From Flavobacterium dauae (GTDB lineage Bacteria; Bacteroidota; Bacteroidia; Flavobacteriales; Flavobacteriaceae), in NCBI RefSeq assembly GCF_004151275.2, contig NZ_CP130821.1:1364001-1428000 (forward strand): a stretch of 64,000 nt of DNA, in the 5' to 3' direction. Shown here piece after piece: positions 27,275-34,637 of this stretch. How positions within the stretch are numbered: the stretch's first letter is position 1; each line of letters starts with the position of its first letter. A program made the translations under genes and the position numbers. Under the pieces are notes generated by a model. The model worked only from the letters and a program-made list of their open reading frames with translations. It did no database searches and was not told the origin of the DNA.

Positions 27275-27392
27275 CTAAAATGTATAAATGATTGGTATTT
27301 TTAGTGTATTAAGCTATTTTATCTCAACATATAATTTTTAGGTAATTCCTGTAATTCAATAATTCATTCAGATCCTTTTTTAACGATTATTT

Positions 27393-27421
27393 ATCCGTTT
27401 TAAACAGAAACGGATTTTTTT
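27393..27421 (+). terminator. terminator just upstream of the WYL regulator promoter
   Basis: ATCCGTTT and AAACGGAT enclose a seven-base loop and are followed by TTTTTTT. It lies nine bases before the operator of the next gene and insulates it from upstream transcription. Confidence 0.7.
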
Positions 27422-27429
27422 ATTTAAAC

Positions 27430-27462
27430 GACATATTTTGTCCATTTCTCAATGTAGCTTTG
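27430..27462 (+). promoter_or_regulatory. promoter and palindromic operator of the WYL regulator gene
   Basis: GACATATTTTGTC (27430-27442) is a palindrome whose first base lies 25 bases before the -7 box TAGCTTTG (27455-27462). The box is 15 bases before the ATG. No proper -33 TTG is present at 17-23 bases; the palindrome covers that region. The same palindrome with the same spacing precedes the gene at 30309. Confidence 0.65.
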
Positions 27463-27477
27463 TTCAAAAATAATAAA

Positions 27478-28371
27478 ATGGCACAGCAGGATACGATTAA
27501 GCGACAGTTTTTAATCATCGGATTTTTAAGAAAGCGTCCGGCTTCGTTTAATGAAATTATTGATTATTTACAAGAAAAAGAACAAGACACAGGCTTTAAC
27601 CTGACAATCAGTCAGCGGACTTTTCAGCGTGATTGCAATGAGATACTCAGTTTATGGAACATCGACATTTCGTACAACAAACGCAAAAACGTGTACGAAA
27701 TAGCAGATGAAGATGATAATCCGCATATCGACCGGATTATGGAAGCTTTTGATATGGTTTCGGTTTTAAATCAGTCTAAAAAACTGGACAATTATATTTA
27801 TTTAGAAAATCGAAAATCTAAAGGAACCGAATTTTTTAACGGCATTGTTTACGCCATTCAAAACAATTTTTCGGTTACATTTACGCATCAAAGTTATTGG
27901 CACGGCACAAAAAAACAACGAAACGTAGTGCCTAAAGCCATTAAAGAATCGCAGAATCGTTATTATTTAATTGCTTGGGATTTGGACAAAAAAGATTTCC
28001 GTAATTTTGGATTAGACCGCATCAGTAACTTTACGGTGGGTAACCAGAAACATATTTCGCCCAAAATAAATGTTGAAGAATACTATCAACACACTTTTGG
28101 AATTGAGCGTTACCACGACCCTGTAAAAATTGTACTGGAATTTGACAACGACCAAAAGGAATACGTGAAATCACTGCCTTTTCATTCGTCGCAAAAAATA
28201 ACTAAAGAAACCAAAACTACTTTTGAATTAGAATTATTTATGCATCCTACCAATGATTTTGTGATGGAAATTCTGCGTTACGGTGCTATTTGCGAAGTAA
28301 AAGAACCTTTGGAATTACGAGAAGATGTACACAAACGTTTGATAGAAGCTTTAGGAAAATATCAGAAATAA
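27478..28371 (+). CDS. WYL-domain transcriptional regulator
   Basis: A 297-residue regulator from the ATG at 27478 (a TTG at 27460 would lie inside the -7 box). An N-terminal winged HTH (about 1-75, with LTISQRTFQRDCNEI as recognition part) is followed by a WYL domain (about 125-200). In that domain the usual signature is seen as RNVVPKAIKESQNRYYLIAWD. A C-terminal WCX-like part (about 210-297) completes the PafBC-like layout. WYL proteins sense nucleic acids or nucleotide ligands and often control defence or DNA-damage genes. A shared operator before this gene and the genes at 28508 and 30309 suggests autoregulation and local control. Confidence 0.85.
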   Translation: MAQQDTIKRQFLIIGFLRKRPASFNEIIDYLQEKEQDTGFNLTISQRTFQRDCNEILSLWNIDISYNKRKNVYEIADEDDNPHIDRIMEAFDMVSVLNQSKKLDNYIYLENRKSKGTEFFNGIVYAIQNNFSVTFTHQSYWHGTKKQRNVVPKAIKESQNRYYLIAWDLDKKDFRNFGLDRISNFTVGNQKHISPKINVEEYYQHTFGIERYHDPVKIVLEFDNDQKEYVKSLPFHSSQKITKETKTTFELELFMHPTNDFVMEILRYGAICEVKEPLELREDVHKRLIEALGKYQK

Positions 28372-28378
28372 TTTTGCT

Positions 28379-28405
28379 CCTGCAAGGTTTCTAAAATCTT
28401 GTAGG
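28379..28405. repeat. palindromic intergenic repeat, degenerate copy 3
   Basis: CCTGCAAGGTTT and AAATCTTGTAGG flank CTA, an imperfect form of the palindrome found at 27246-27274 and 39718-39748. It lies right after the WYL gene stop. Confidence 0.5.
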
Positions 28406-28450
28406 TGTTGTCATAAAATTATTCAATTTTTTCAATTTCTATTTTTTGAT

Positions 28451-28484
28451 GGACACGATTTGGCTGTGTGTAAGGTTAGTTTTG
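28451..28484 (+). promoter_or_regulatory. predicted promoter with half-operator before the IS-disrupted gene
   Basis: GGACA at 28451-28455 has the same 25-base distance to the -7 box TAGTTTTG (28477-28484) as the full palindromes near 27430 and 30256. The right half is poorly kept (TTTGGCTG instead of TTTTGTCC), so regulation is less certain. Confidence 0.45.
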
Positions 28485-28805
28485 TTGAGATTTTAAAATC
28501 AGAAATTATGGAATACACAGAAGATTTTATCGAAGCTGCCTATGTTGCAAAAACAGAAAATCTGTTTTTAGTTTATGGTAATCCCAATGGGAAGATATTA
28601 TTGATTGATATGGAGCAGAATTATAACTCTGCGGAAGTTTTGGATTCTGAAAAATATTATGAAGATTTATTAAGGAACAGAACGGAAATTAATCAAAAAA
28701 ACGCCAATGATTGGTTTAAAAATATAGGGGAAAATTTTATAACTGATTGTGTAGGCTTCCCCTTTTTAGTACAGGTTATAATTATACAATATAATACATA
28801 GTTTA

Positions 28806-29645
28806 TCACAGTTGAAGGACTGCGTGAGGCGAAGGCGTAGCCGTAGCGGAACGCAGTCCTTCAACTGTTTTTTCTTTCTTTATTTTATAGTTCACCGGGC
28901 TAATTCCTCCTAAGGCATCGTGTGGTCTGTGGTAATTATAATCTTCTATCCATTGGTCGCTTATTTCTCTGACTTGGTCAATGCTATCGAACAAATATGC
29001 ATCGAGTACGTTTTCACGATAACTTTTATTAAAACGTTCTATTAAAGCGTTTTGTGTTGGTTTACCTGGTTGGGTGTATTTAAATTCAATTTCCATAACC
29101 TGGCTCCAATCCTGTGCTAATTTAGCAATAAATTCAGGTCCATTATCCATTCGTATTCGTTTTGGCTTTCCGTGTTTATTTACAAGGTGTTTTAAAACCC
29201 AAATAACTCTGCTGCTTTTAAGTGAATAATCGGTTTCTATAAATAATACTTCTCTATTAAAATCATCAATAACATTAAAGCTTCTGAACTTTCTTCCGTT
29301 GGTTAAACTATCGCTCATAAAATCAATACTCCAAGTATGGGTAAAACTTTCAGGAATTTCAATAGTTTCTTTAACTCGCTGCGGTAAGTGTTTTTTAGTC
29401 TTTCTACGATGAGGAAGACCAATCTGTTTATAAACCCTATGCAATCGCTTATGATTTACTTTGTCTCCATCATTACGAAGGCGATAATAACATTTCCAAA
29501 AACCTTCTCTTGGATGGTCTTGAGCAAATTTCTCTAATCGCTGGATTAAATCAGAATCATTTTTGATGGATTGATACTCCAAGCTACTTCGACTAGTCTG
29601 TAAAATACGGCAAGCCTTGCTTTTGCCTTTTGGATATTTGGTCAA
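28806..29645 (-). CDS. IS3 transposase OrfB (DDE integrase)
   Basis: The catalytic part of the transposase, 279 residues from a TTG at 29645. The frame is open upstream to the slippery run at about 29684, so the natural product is an OrfAB fusion. An HTH_21-like segment (HPREGFWKCYYRLRNDG) precedes the rve core, which has the catalytic DDE as Asp in WSIDFMSD, Asp in IRMDNGPEF and Glu in NALIERFNKSYRE. The last 14 residues are encoded by the element's terminal hairpin. It joins and cuts the IS ends. Confidence 0.92.
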   Translation of the reverse strand: MTKYPKGKSKACRILQTSRSSLEYQSIKNDSDLIQRLEKFAQDHPREGFWKCYYRLRNDGDKVNHKRLHRVYKQIGLPHRRKTKKHLPQRVKETIEIPESFTHTWSIDFMSDSLTNGRKFRSFNVIDDFNREVLFIETDYSLKSSRVIWVLKHLVNKHGKPKRIRMDNGPEFIAKLAQDWSQVMEIEFKYTQPGKPTQNALIERFNKSYRENVLDAYLFDSIDQVREISDQWIEDYNYHRPHDALGGISPVNYKIKKEKTVEGLRSATATPSPHAVLQL

Positions 29646-29680
29646 AATATCTTTTATGATAGCTCTTTTATGGCAAGGCT

Positions 29681-29947
29681 TTAAAGCTTTTTTTCAATGA
29701 TGTACTTAGCCATATCTAATTCTAAAGCCAAATCAGCATACATCCGTTTGAGTTTGGCGTTTTCTTCTTCAAGAGCTTTTATTTTCTTTAATTCACTTGC
29801 TTCCATGCCGCCGTAGCGTTGACGCCACTTATAAAACGTAGCTTTGCTAACTCCATGTTCTCTAACAATTGTATTAATATCTTTTCCAGATTCAAATTCT
29901 TGAAGGATCTTCGAGATTTGAGTGGGACTAAATTTACTACTCTTCAT
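29681..29947 (-). CDS. IS3 transposase OrfA (HTH_Tnp_1)
   Basis: An 88-residue DNA-binding subunit. The helix-turn-helix at about 20-45 contains [20 protein letters not shown] and is followed by a leucine zipper (about 50-80) ending [10 protein letters not shown]. Near its 3' end on the minus strand is a run of seven A followed by G, containing A AAA AAG, the classic IS3 -1 slippery site. Slipping there places ribosomes in the orfB frame ([17 protein letters not shown]..), giving the OrfAB fusion transposase. Confidence 0.92.
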   Translation of the reverse strand: MKSSKFSPTQISKILQEFESGKDINTIVREHGVSKATFYKWRQRYGGMEASELKKIKALEEENAKLKRMYADLALELDMAKYIIEKKL

Positions 29948-30211
29948 AATTACAGTTTAGTTTAAAATTAATAATTTTTCTCGTTTTAAACTGTACTTTT
30001 TTTGGGGGAGCTTACAAGACAGGGAATTTTGTTTTCAATTCCGTAAACGATGGACATATTTCGAGTGATAAATTAGCTTGGTATGCTGGGAATAGAACAG
30101 AGGAACTTGTAACACAAATTGCTGAAAAGGTAAATAGAATAAGAAAAAATCCTGAACTTACTCAATTATTACGTGAGTTAAATGAAAAGTGTAAAAGAGA
30201 ATAGTTAATAA

Positions 30212-30245
30212 AAATTCCGAAAACCTAAAAATTTCGGGATTTTTT
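30212..30245 (+). terminator. terminator after the IS-disrupted gene
   Basis: AAATTCCGAAA pairs with TTTCGGGATTT (one G-T pair) across an eight- to ten-base loop, followed by a run of T. It lies ten bases before the next operator. Confidence 0.7.
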
Positions 30246-30255
30246 ATTTTATATC

Positions 30256-30289
30256 GGACATATTTTGTCCATTACTGCTATTACATTTG
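30256..30289 (+). promoter_or_regulatory. promoter and palindromic operator before the 137-residue gene
   Basis: GGACATATTTTGTCC (30256-30270) and TACATTTG (30282-30289) have the same palindrome and the same 25-base spacing (from GACA to the box) as the WYL promoter. The sequence ACATATTTTGTCCATT is identical in both. The start of the gene at 30309 is 20 bases from the box. Confidence 0.7.
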
Positions 30290-30308
30290 AAAAAAAAAAT
30301 CAAACAAA

Positions 30309-30722
30309 ATGGAAAAACAACAATGGAATTACAGCGATTTTAACTGCCAATTACATTATATGCAATTTTGCGAAGAACCCGAATTTTGCAAAGCTTTGGC
30401 TTATTTACTTACATTTAAAAAGCACGAAAATTTAAAAGTAATTCCACACAAATTTTCAATCGAAATAGCAAATGCAGATATTCATATTTTCATCATTCAC
30501 ACGGTATTTTTCCAACAAAAAGAATATCCAAAAGTAAAAGAATTAAAGAACGTTCATTTTGTGTCTTTTGGTAAAGAACTTGCCGAAATGAATGAATTCA
30601 GCGAAATGAAAAACGAAATAAAATACATCAGTAAAACTATGTTAATGGCGACCGTAACTACCTTAACAGAGAATGAATTGGTAAATGCAATGGCACGATT
30701 TGTAGAAACAGATAATATCTAA
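30309..30722 (+). CDS. unknown protein of the WYL-linked cassette
   Basis: A 137-residue soluble protein without signal peptide, membrane helix or recognised domain. The predicted fold is mixed: an N-terminal helical part with two Cys (YMQFCEEPEFCKALAYL), then strands such as KFSIEIANADIHIFIIHTVF and KNVHFVSFGKEL, and a helical C-terminus. Its operator is the same as the WYL gene's. The next genes (cREC and phosphoesterase) follow on the same strand after 51 and 205 bases, so one transcript may cover all three. Function unknown. Confidence 0.6.
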   Translation: MEKQQWNYSDFNCQLHYMQFCEEPEFCKALAYLLTFKKHENLKVIPHKFSIEIANADIHIFIIHTVFFQQKEYPKVKELKNVHFVSFGKELAEMNEFSEMKNEIKYISKTMLMATVTTLTENELVNAMARFVETDNI

Positions 30723-30730
30723 ACTCGTCT

Positions 30731-30757
30731 GTTCGAGTAGCGCAGCGTATCGAGAAC
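30731..30757. repeat. imperfect hairpin repeat with TTCGAG and TATCGAGAA halves, copy 1
   Basis: GTTCGAGTAGCG and CGTATCGAGAAC form an asymmetric hairpin. A longer relative occurs at 31094-31144 and shares the TTCGAG/TATCGAGAA halves. Such REP-like sequences are common between flavobacterial genes. Confidence 0.5.
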
Positions 30758-30773
30758 TTGAAAAATTAATACA

Positions 30774-31061
30774 ATGAAAAAGCTTTATTTAGACGATTTA
30801 CGTTTCATTCCCGAAGGTTTTATCGGAGTACGTTCGTATGCTGAATTTGTAACTTATATTGAAACCCACGGTTTGCCCGATTTTATTTCATTTGACCACG
30901 ATTTAGGTTTGCAAGAAAACGGTTTTGACTGTGCAAAGTGGTTAGTCAATCATTGTTTGGATCATAAAGTAAAATTACCAGATTTCACGGTTCATAGTCA
31001 AAATCCGGTAGGTAAGAAAAACATTGAGAGTTTATTGAATAATTTTAAAAATAGGAAGTAA
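30774..31061 (+). CDS. cREC-family receiver-like protein (cyclic-phosphate processing receiver domain)
   Basis: A 95-residue single-domain protein. The pattern LYLDDLR (about 4-10), ISFDHDLG (about 39-46) and a C-terminal HSQNPVGKKNIESLL agrees with the Receiver-like family called cREC, proposed from comparative genomics to process cyclic phosphates or act in RNA-repair systems. It lacks any output domain and histidine kinase partner, so it is not a usual response regulator. The acidic pair DD plus DHD could bind metal. The gene lies between an unknown protein and a metallophosphoesterase. The family call is likely; the activity is inference. Confidence 0.65.
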   Translation: MKKLYLDDLRFIPEGFIGVRSYAEFVTYIETHGLPDFISFDHDLGLQENGFDCAKWLVNHCLDHKVKLPDFTVHSQNPVGKKNIESLLNNFKNRK

Positions 31062-31288
31062 TGGCAACTTATCAGGTTAACTACAGTGTCCGTCACTTCG
31101 AGTGATTTTCCGTAGAGCAGCGAAGGAAAATTGTATCGAGAAGTTTAAAGTGAATGTTCCCGATTAACTTTGTTCCGTTTGGCTACCGCCTCGGGTCATT
31201 TTTTGTTCCATTTTATTCCACAAAAAGCATTCGAACAGACGATTTACTTTCAAAATTTAGATAAAAATGCTCATCAATTACAAAAATA
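31061..31288 (+). pseudogene. possible broken gene between cREC and phosphoesterase genes
   Basis: An ATG at 31061 overlaps the cREC stop (TAATG) and opens MATYQVNYSVRHFE before a stop caused by the hairpin repeat at 31094-31144. After the repeat a frame ending FIPQKAFEQTIYFQNLDKN.. runs to a stop at 31288, inside the phosphoesterase start. The two pieces may be ends of one small gene broken by the repeat. Very short, so this is a tentative reading. Confidence 0.22.
31094..31144. repeat. imperfect hairpin repeat with TTCGAG and TATCGAGAA halves, copy 2
   Basis: ACTTCGAGTGATTTTCC pairs imperfectly with GGAAAATTGTATCGAGAAGT across GTAGAGCAGCGAA, with the same asymmetry as the element at 30731-30757. 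Confidence 0.5.
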
Positions 31289-31836
31289 AACAAATCGCCG
31301 TATTTGCCGACACACACGGAATGCACAGGAAACTTCCTATTAAAGAAGTCGATATTGCCATTCATTTAGGCGATGCGTGTACCTTTGGCAATAACGCTCA
31401 GTTTACCGATTTTTTAGATTGGTTTAGTCAGTATCCGGCAAAATACAAATTGTTTGTAGCCGGAAATCACGAATTGCAATGGGAAGAAAGTCCTGAAGCT
31501 TTTCTGCAAATGTTTCCTAAAAACATTATTTTCCTTGAAAACAGCACTATTTGTATAGAAGATATTACGTTTGTTTCGGTTCCTGCACGAATGGGGTTGC
31601 GTTCAACACCTAAAATAAATCTCCCGGAAAAAGTAGATTTTTTGCTAACGCACGCACCGCCAAAAGATGTTTTAGATAACGGTTTTGGTTGTCCAATTCT
31701 AAAAAAGTTTGTAACCAAACTAAAGCCAGTTTATCATTTGTTTGGACATATACACGAAACTGCCGGACAAACAATAGGCGAAAGTAAAACGATTTTTATG
31801 AATGTTGCGTTTTTGAAAAGTTGTTCTGATTTTTAA
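31267..31836 (+). CDS. calcineurin-like metallophosphoesterase
   Basis: A 189-residue enzyme with all metal motifs of the calcineurin superfamily: FADTHG (about 13-18), HLGDAC (33-38), AGNHE (65-69), THAPPKD (about 127-133) and GHIHE (157-161). It is a single catalytic domain, similar to small phosphodiesterases that act on cyclic or oligonucleotide phosphates, and it has no signal peptide, so it is cytoplasmic. It lies in the WYL-linked cassette 205 bases after the cREC gene. Substrate unknown; a role on cyclic phosphates would fit the neighbour. Confidence 0.88.
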   Translation: MLINYKNKQIAVFADTHGMHRKLPIKEVDIAIHLGDACTFGNNAQFTDFLDWFSQYPAKYKLFVAGNHELQWEESPEAFLQMFPKNIIFLENSTICIEDITFVSVPARMGLRSTPKINLPEKVDFLLTHAPPKDVLDNGFGCPILKKFVTKLKPVYHLFGHIHETAGQTIGESKTIFMNVAFLKSCSDF

Positions 31837-31927
31837 GTCATAAAAATGGATTTAAAGCAGGGCAGTATCAAGTTTTACACTTTCAAATTTGTAAATAGTA
31901 TCTTTGTTACGAATTTAAACAAAAGCA

Positions 31928-32608
31928 ATGAATTTAACAGATTTATATAAAAGCAGTGACTATTTAAATTATTTAGAAGATTTTATAACCGAAAACCGAA
32001 AATTGAACTTTGATAGGGTTTTAATGAACCGAACCAAACATTTTTGTATAGGTGTTGAAGATGTTTATCAGTTGCACAATACAAGTGCCGTAATGCGAAG
32101 CTGCGAGGTTTTTGGTATTCAGGATGTACATATTATCGAGCAAAAATTCAGTAAAACAATTGACAAGGAAATTGCAATGGGAGCAGAGAAATGGGTTGAT
32201 ATTCATGTACATAAAAGTACGCAGAGCTGTTTACAAACGTTGAAAAATCAAGGCTATCAAATCGTTGCAACCACACCACATACTAATGCACATTTGTTAG
32301 ATGATTTTGATATCAGCAAACCGTCGGCTATTTTTTTTGGAACAGAAAAATCGGGACTTTCAGATGAGGTAATGAAAAACGCCGATGCTTTTATAAAAAT
32401 TCCAATGTATGGTTTTACCGAAAGTTTAAATATTTCGGTTTCTGCAGCCATCATTATCAATCATATTACCACCCGGTTAAGAAACAGTACTATTGATTGG
32501 AAACTGACCAATGAAGAGCTTTTAATGAAAAAAATAGATTGGACTCGGAAATCAATCAAAGATATTGATACTATAACCAAACGCTATTTAGCTGAAATCG
32601 ACAAATAA
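31928..32608 (+). CDS. TrmH-family tRNA/rRNA 2'-O-methyltransferase (SpoU)
   Basis: A 226-residue SPOUT methyltransferase. The three SPOUT motifs are LHNTSAVMRSCEVFGI (about 50-65, with the catalytic Arg), FFGTEKSGLS (about 137-146) and IPMYGFTESLNISVSAA (about 158-174), which forms the knotted SAM site. Flavobacterial TrmH homologues methylate G18 of tRNA. A -7 box TATCTTTG (31899-31906) precedes the ATG by 21 bases. It is followed by a strong terminator, so it is monocistronic. Confidence 0.9.
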   Translation: MNLTDLYKSSDYLNYLEDFITENRKLNFDRVLMNRTKHFCIGVEDVYQLHNTSAVMRSCEVFGIQDVHIIEQKFSKTIDKEIAMGAEKWVDIHVHKSTQSCLQTLKNQGYQIVATTPHTNAHLLDDFDISKPSAIFFGTEKSGLSDEVMKNADAFIKIPMYGFTESLNISVSAAIIINHITTRLRNSTIDWKLTNEELLMKKIDWTRKSIKDIDTITKRYLAEIDK

Positions 32609-32610
32609 AA

Positions 32611-32640
32611 AAAGTGGGTTTATCGAAATAAACCCACTTT
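32611..32640 (+). terminator. terminator of the TrmH gene
   Basis: AAAGTGGGTTTAT and ATAAACCCACTTT form a perfect 13-bp stem with a CGAA tetraloop. The T-run is short, but the stem is strong. Confidence 0.75.
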
Positions 32641-32789
32641 AATAACCAAAAAAAACACTTATGAAAAACTCAAAAATTCTAAAACATTCTAATTACTTGT
32701 CCTGTAGTAGATGAGTTACTGGTACAAATGTACAACGATTTTTTTAATATGCAACAACAATCTGTAATTTTTTTTATTTTGTAGGTAAA

Positions 32790-33485
32790 TTACTCTTTTT
32801 TGTCGGTTAATTGTTGAGCAATAGCTGTTTTGTAAGTATCTCCAACAGGAAATTCCTGATCATTAATAAATATTTGTTTGCTTTGTACCGATGTAATTCT
32901 GTGAATGGGTATAATAAACGAACGGTGAATCCTGATAAAATTGGTTGCGGGTAATTGTTCCATAATGTTTTTCATTGACATTCTGGCTACAATTTTACTT
33001 TGTCCCTCAATATGAATCTGCACGTAATCATCTAAACCTTCAATAAACAAAATATTTTTTAAATAAATTTTATTCAGTTTATAATCTGCACGTATTAAAA
33101 TAAACAATTCGTCTAAAGAAGACGTTTTTAGTTGTTTTATTTTTTTAACTTTATCAATAGCCGTTTCAAAACGTTCGTACGCAATGGGCTTCATTAAATA
33201 ATCAACGGCGTTTACATTAAATCCTTCCACGGCATAATGGTCAAAAGCCGTGGTAAAAATTACCAAAGATTTTATTTGCAACGATTTATAAAACGAAACG
33301 CCATCGTTTTCGGGCATTTGTATGTCCAAAAAAAGTAAATCTACCGGGAATTTTTCTAAATAATTCAGTGCCTCTTTTTGAGAAGTAAACGTTTTTTCTA
33401 AAGAAATATCATTGATTTTAGAGCAAAAATGTTCTAAAACGGTCAATGCTAAAGGTTCGTCGTCAATTGCAATGGCTTTTATCAT
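32790..33485 (-). CDS. LytTR-family response regulator
   Basis: A 231-residue regulator. The receiver domain (1-120) has IDDEP, the phospho-acceptor Asp in LLFLDIQMPENDG (about 55) and the conserved Lys in LMKPIAY. The LytTR DNA-binding domain (about 130-228) has FIRIHRSFIIPI and VGDTYK. It forms a pair with the LytS-type kinase 33482-34531; the genes overlap by four bases. LytTR regulators typically bind direct repeats near promoters of envelope or peptide-sensing genes. The target is unknown. Confidence 0.92.
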   Translation of the reverse strand: MIKAIAIDDEPLALTVLEHFCSKINDISLEKTFTSQKEALNYLEKFPVDLLFLDIQMPENDGVSFYKSLQIKSLVIFTTAFDHYAVEGFNVNAVDYLMKPIAYERFETAIDKVKKIKQLKTSSLDELFILIRADYKLNKIYLKNILFIEGLDDYVQIHIEGQSKIVARMSMKNIMEQLPATNFIRIHRSFIIPIHRITSVQSKQIFINDQEFPVGDTYKTAIAQQLTDKKE

Positions 33486-34531
33486 TTTATATTAATTTTT
33501 AATTGCACTTTATAGTCGTCAATAGTATCGGTAATCTGTAAATTATAATTGTTAAGATACAAAATATCTAAACGTTTCTGCGTATTAATGATTCCTGTTT
33601 CTGTTTTTTCTAATTCGGTAATATTTTTTGCCGATTTTTTATTATACGTTTCTAAGATAATTTCGTTCCCCAAAACAGTGATGTGAATTTTAATAATAAC
33701 ATTTTCTGTTTGATGGATGCCATATTTAAAGCAATTTTCTATAATTGGTATAAAAAGTAAAGGAGCAATTTTTTGTTGATTGATACTTCCATTAATTTTA
33801 TAGTCAATATGTGTGTGTTTTGTCAATCGCAGCTTTTGTAAATCAATATAATCGGTAATATAATCCAGTTCACTTTTTAAAGCGACTTTTTCCTGTGAGC
33901 TTTCGGTTACCACATAACGCATAATCGATGAAAGTTTTAAAATAGCGTTTGGCGTATCGTTAGATTTTACTAATGCCAATGCGTAAAGTGAATTGAGTGT
34001 GTTAAACAAAAAGTGCGGATTGATTTGTGCCTTTAAATACGAAACTTCGCTTTTAAGCATATCTTGTTTCATTGTGTTAATGTATTGATTATTTTTTAGT
34101 AAAATACCAATTGATAAAGCCAAATAAAACTGGTAAGCATTGCGATCTATTAAAAATTCCATTAAGAATGGTGAATGGGGAGGCATCATTCGTCGACGCA
34201 TTTTTCCCGGATTTTCAGCCAATAAAGCGTTGTAAATATCATTTTTTGTGATGATTAAATCGGGAACCTTTACCACAAATACTAAAAAAATAACGGATAT
34301 AACAATAAAAATAAAATAACTTTTTTTACGGTAAAAATAAGGTACAAAAAGAAAATAGTTTAGATAAAAATAAAGCACAATTACTAGATTTTCTAAACAA
34401 CGTTTGTAGAAAATAAGCGAGTTAAAAAACGATTCGTTGTTTTGCAATTCAGGGGCATTAATAAACGGAATTACAAAAAATAAAATAGAAACTACAATTA
34501 CTATAACGGTTTGCTGATGCTTTTTAAACAT
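33482..34531 (-). CDS. LytS/YehU-like sensor histidine kinase
   Basis: A 349-residue kinase with three to four helices in the first 150 residues, which are probably the sensor, followed by the His_kinase domain. The phospho-His is in YLKAQINPHFLFNTLNSLY (about 164-182). The HATPase domain has LLFIPIIENCFKYGI (N-box) and ends in KLNIK-like strands. The stop overlaps the regulator start. No extracytoplasmic domain of known ligand is present. Together with the regulator this is a two-gene signalling unit. Confidence 0.9.
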   Translation of the reverse strand: MFKKHQQTVIVIVVSILFFVIPFINAPELQNNESFFNSLIFYKRCLENLVIVLYFYLNYFLFVPYFYRKKSYFIFIVISVIFLVFVVKVPDLIITKNDIYNALLAENPGKMRRRMMPPHSPFLMEFLIDRNAYQFYLALSIGILLKNNQYINTMKQDMLKSEVSYLKAQINPHFLFNTLNSLYALALVKSNDTPNAILKLSSIMRYVVTESSQEKVALKSELDYITDYIDLQKLRLTKHTHIDYKINGSINQQKIAPLLFIPIIENCFKYGIHQTENVIIKIHITVLGNEIILETYNKKSAKNITELEKTETGIINTQKRLDILYLNNYNLQITDTIDDYKVQLKINIK

Positions 34532-34610
34532 TTTGATAAATTAATATCAAATATAAACGAAATAAATTTTTTTTGAAGGATATTGAGGTAAACCATAGTT
34601 TTTTAAAAGA

Positions 34611-34636
34611 AAAAGACTAACATTTGTTAGTCTTTT
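34611..34636. terminator. terminator between the dioxygenase and the kinase gene
   Basis: AAAAGACTAACA and TGTTAGTCTTTT form a perfect 12-bp stem directly after the minus-strand dioxygenase stop. T-rich flanks on both sides make it potentially bidirectional, but the gene it serves is on the minus strand. Confidence 0.75.
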
Positions 34637-34637
34637 C

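Larger units (their letters stand above)
28750..30016 (-). mobile_element. IS3-family insertion sequence, 1267 bp
   Basis: Imperfect inverted ends TGTAGGCTTCCCC..GTACAG at 28750 and, inverted, TGTAAGCTCCCCC..GTACAG ending at 30016 bound an element with orfA and orfB on the minus strand. Length, two overlapping frames and the DDE transposase are typical of IS3/IS150 relatives. The ends share 25-26 positions with a one-base gap. No 3-5 bp target duplication is seen at the borders. The orfB end contains an 18-bp hairpin (28808-28868). The element looks intact and probably recent, as the disrupted gene still reads cleanly. Confidence 0.88.
28508..30204 (+). pseudogene. unknown gene split by an IS3-family insertion
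   Basis: The first part, 28508-28749, encodes MEYTEDFIEAAYVAKTENLF and on through WFKNIGENFITD. The second, 30017-30204, continues with TGNFVFNSVNDGHISSDKLA and ends ELNEKCKRE. Both parts read as continuous coding sequence and together give about 140 residues. The protein is soluble and acidic with a helical, charged C-terminus. It has no recognised family. The IS lies exactly between the halves. The gene has its own -7 box and half-operator and follows the WYL regulator, so before the insertion it was probably part of the same regulon. Function is lost in this strain unless the N-terminal part is active. Confidence 0.7.

Noticed and set aside
28740..30020. target-site duplication of the IS3 element
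   Set aside because: The bases outside both ends (GATTG and AGACA) do not match in any register of 3-5 bases.
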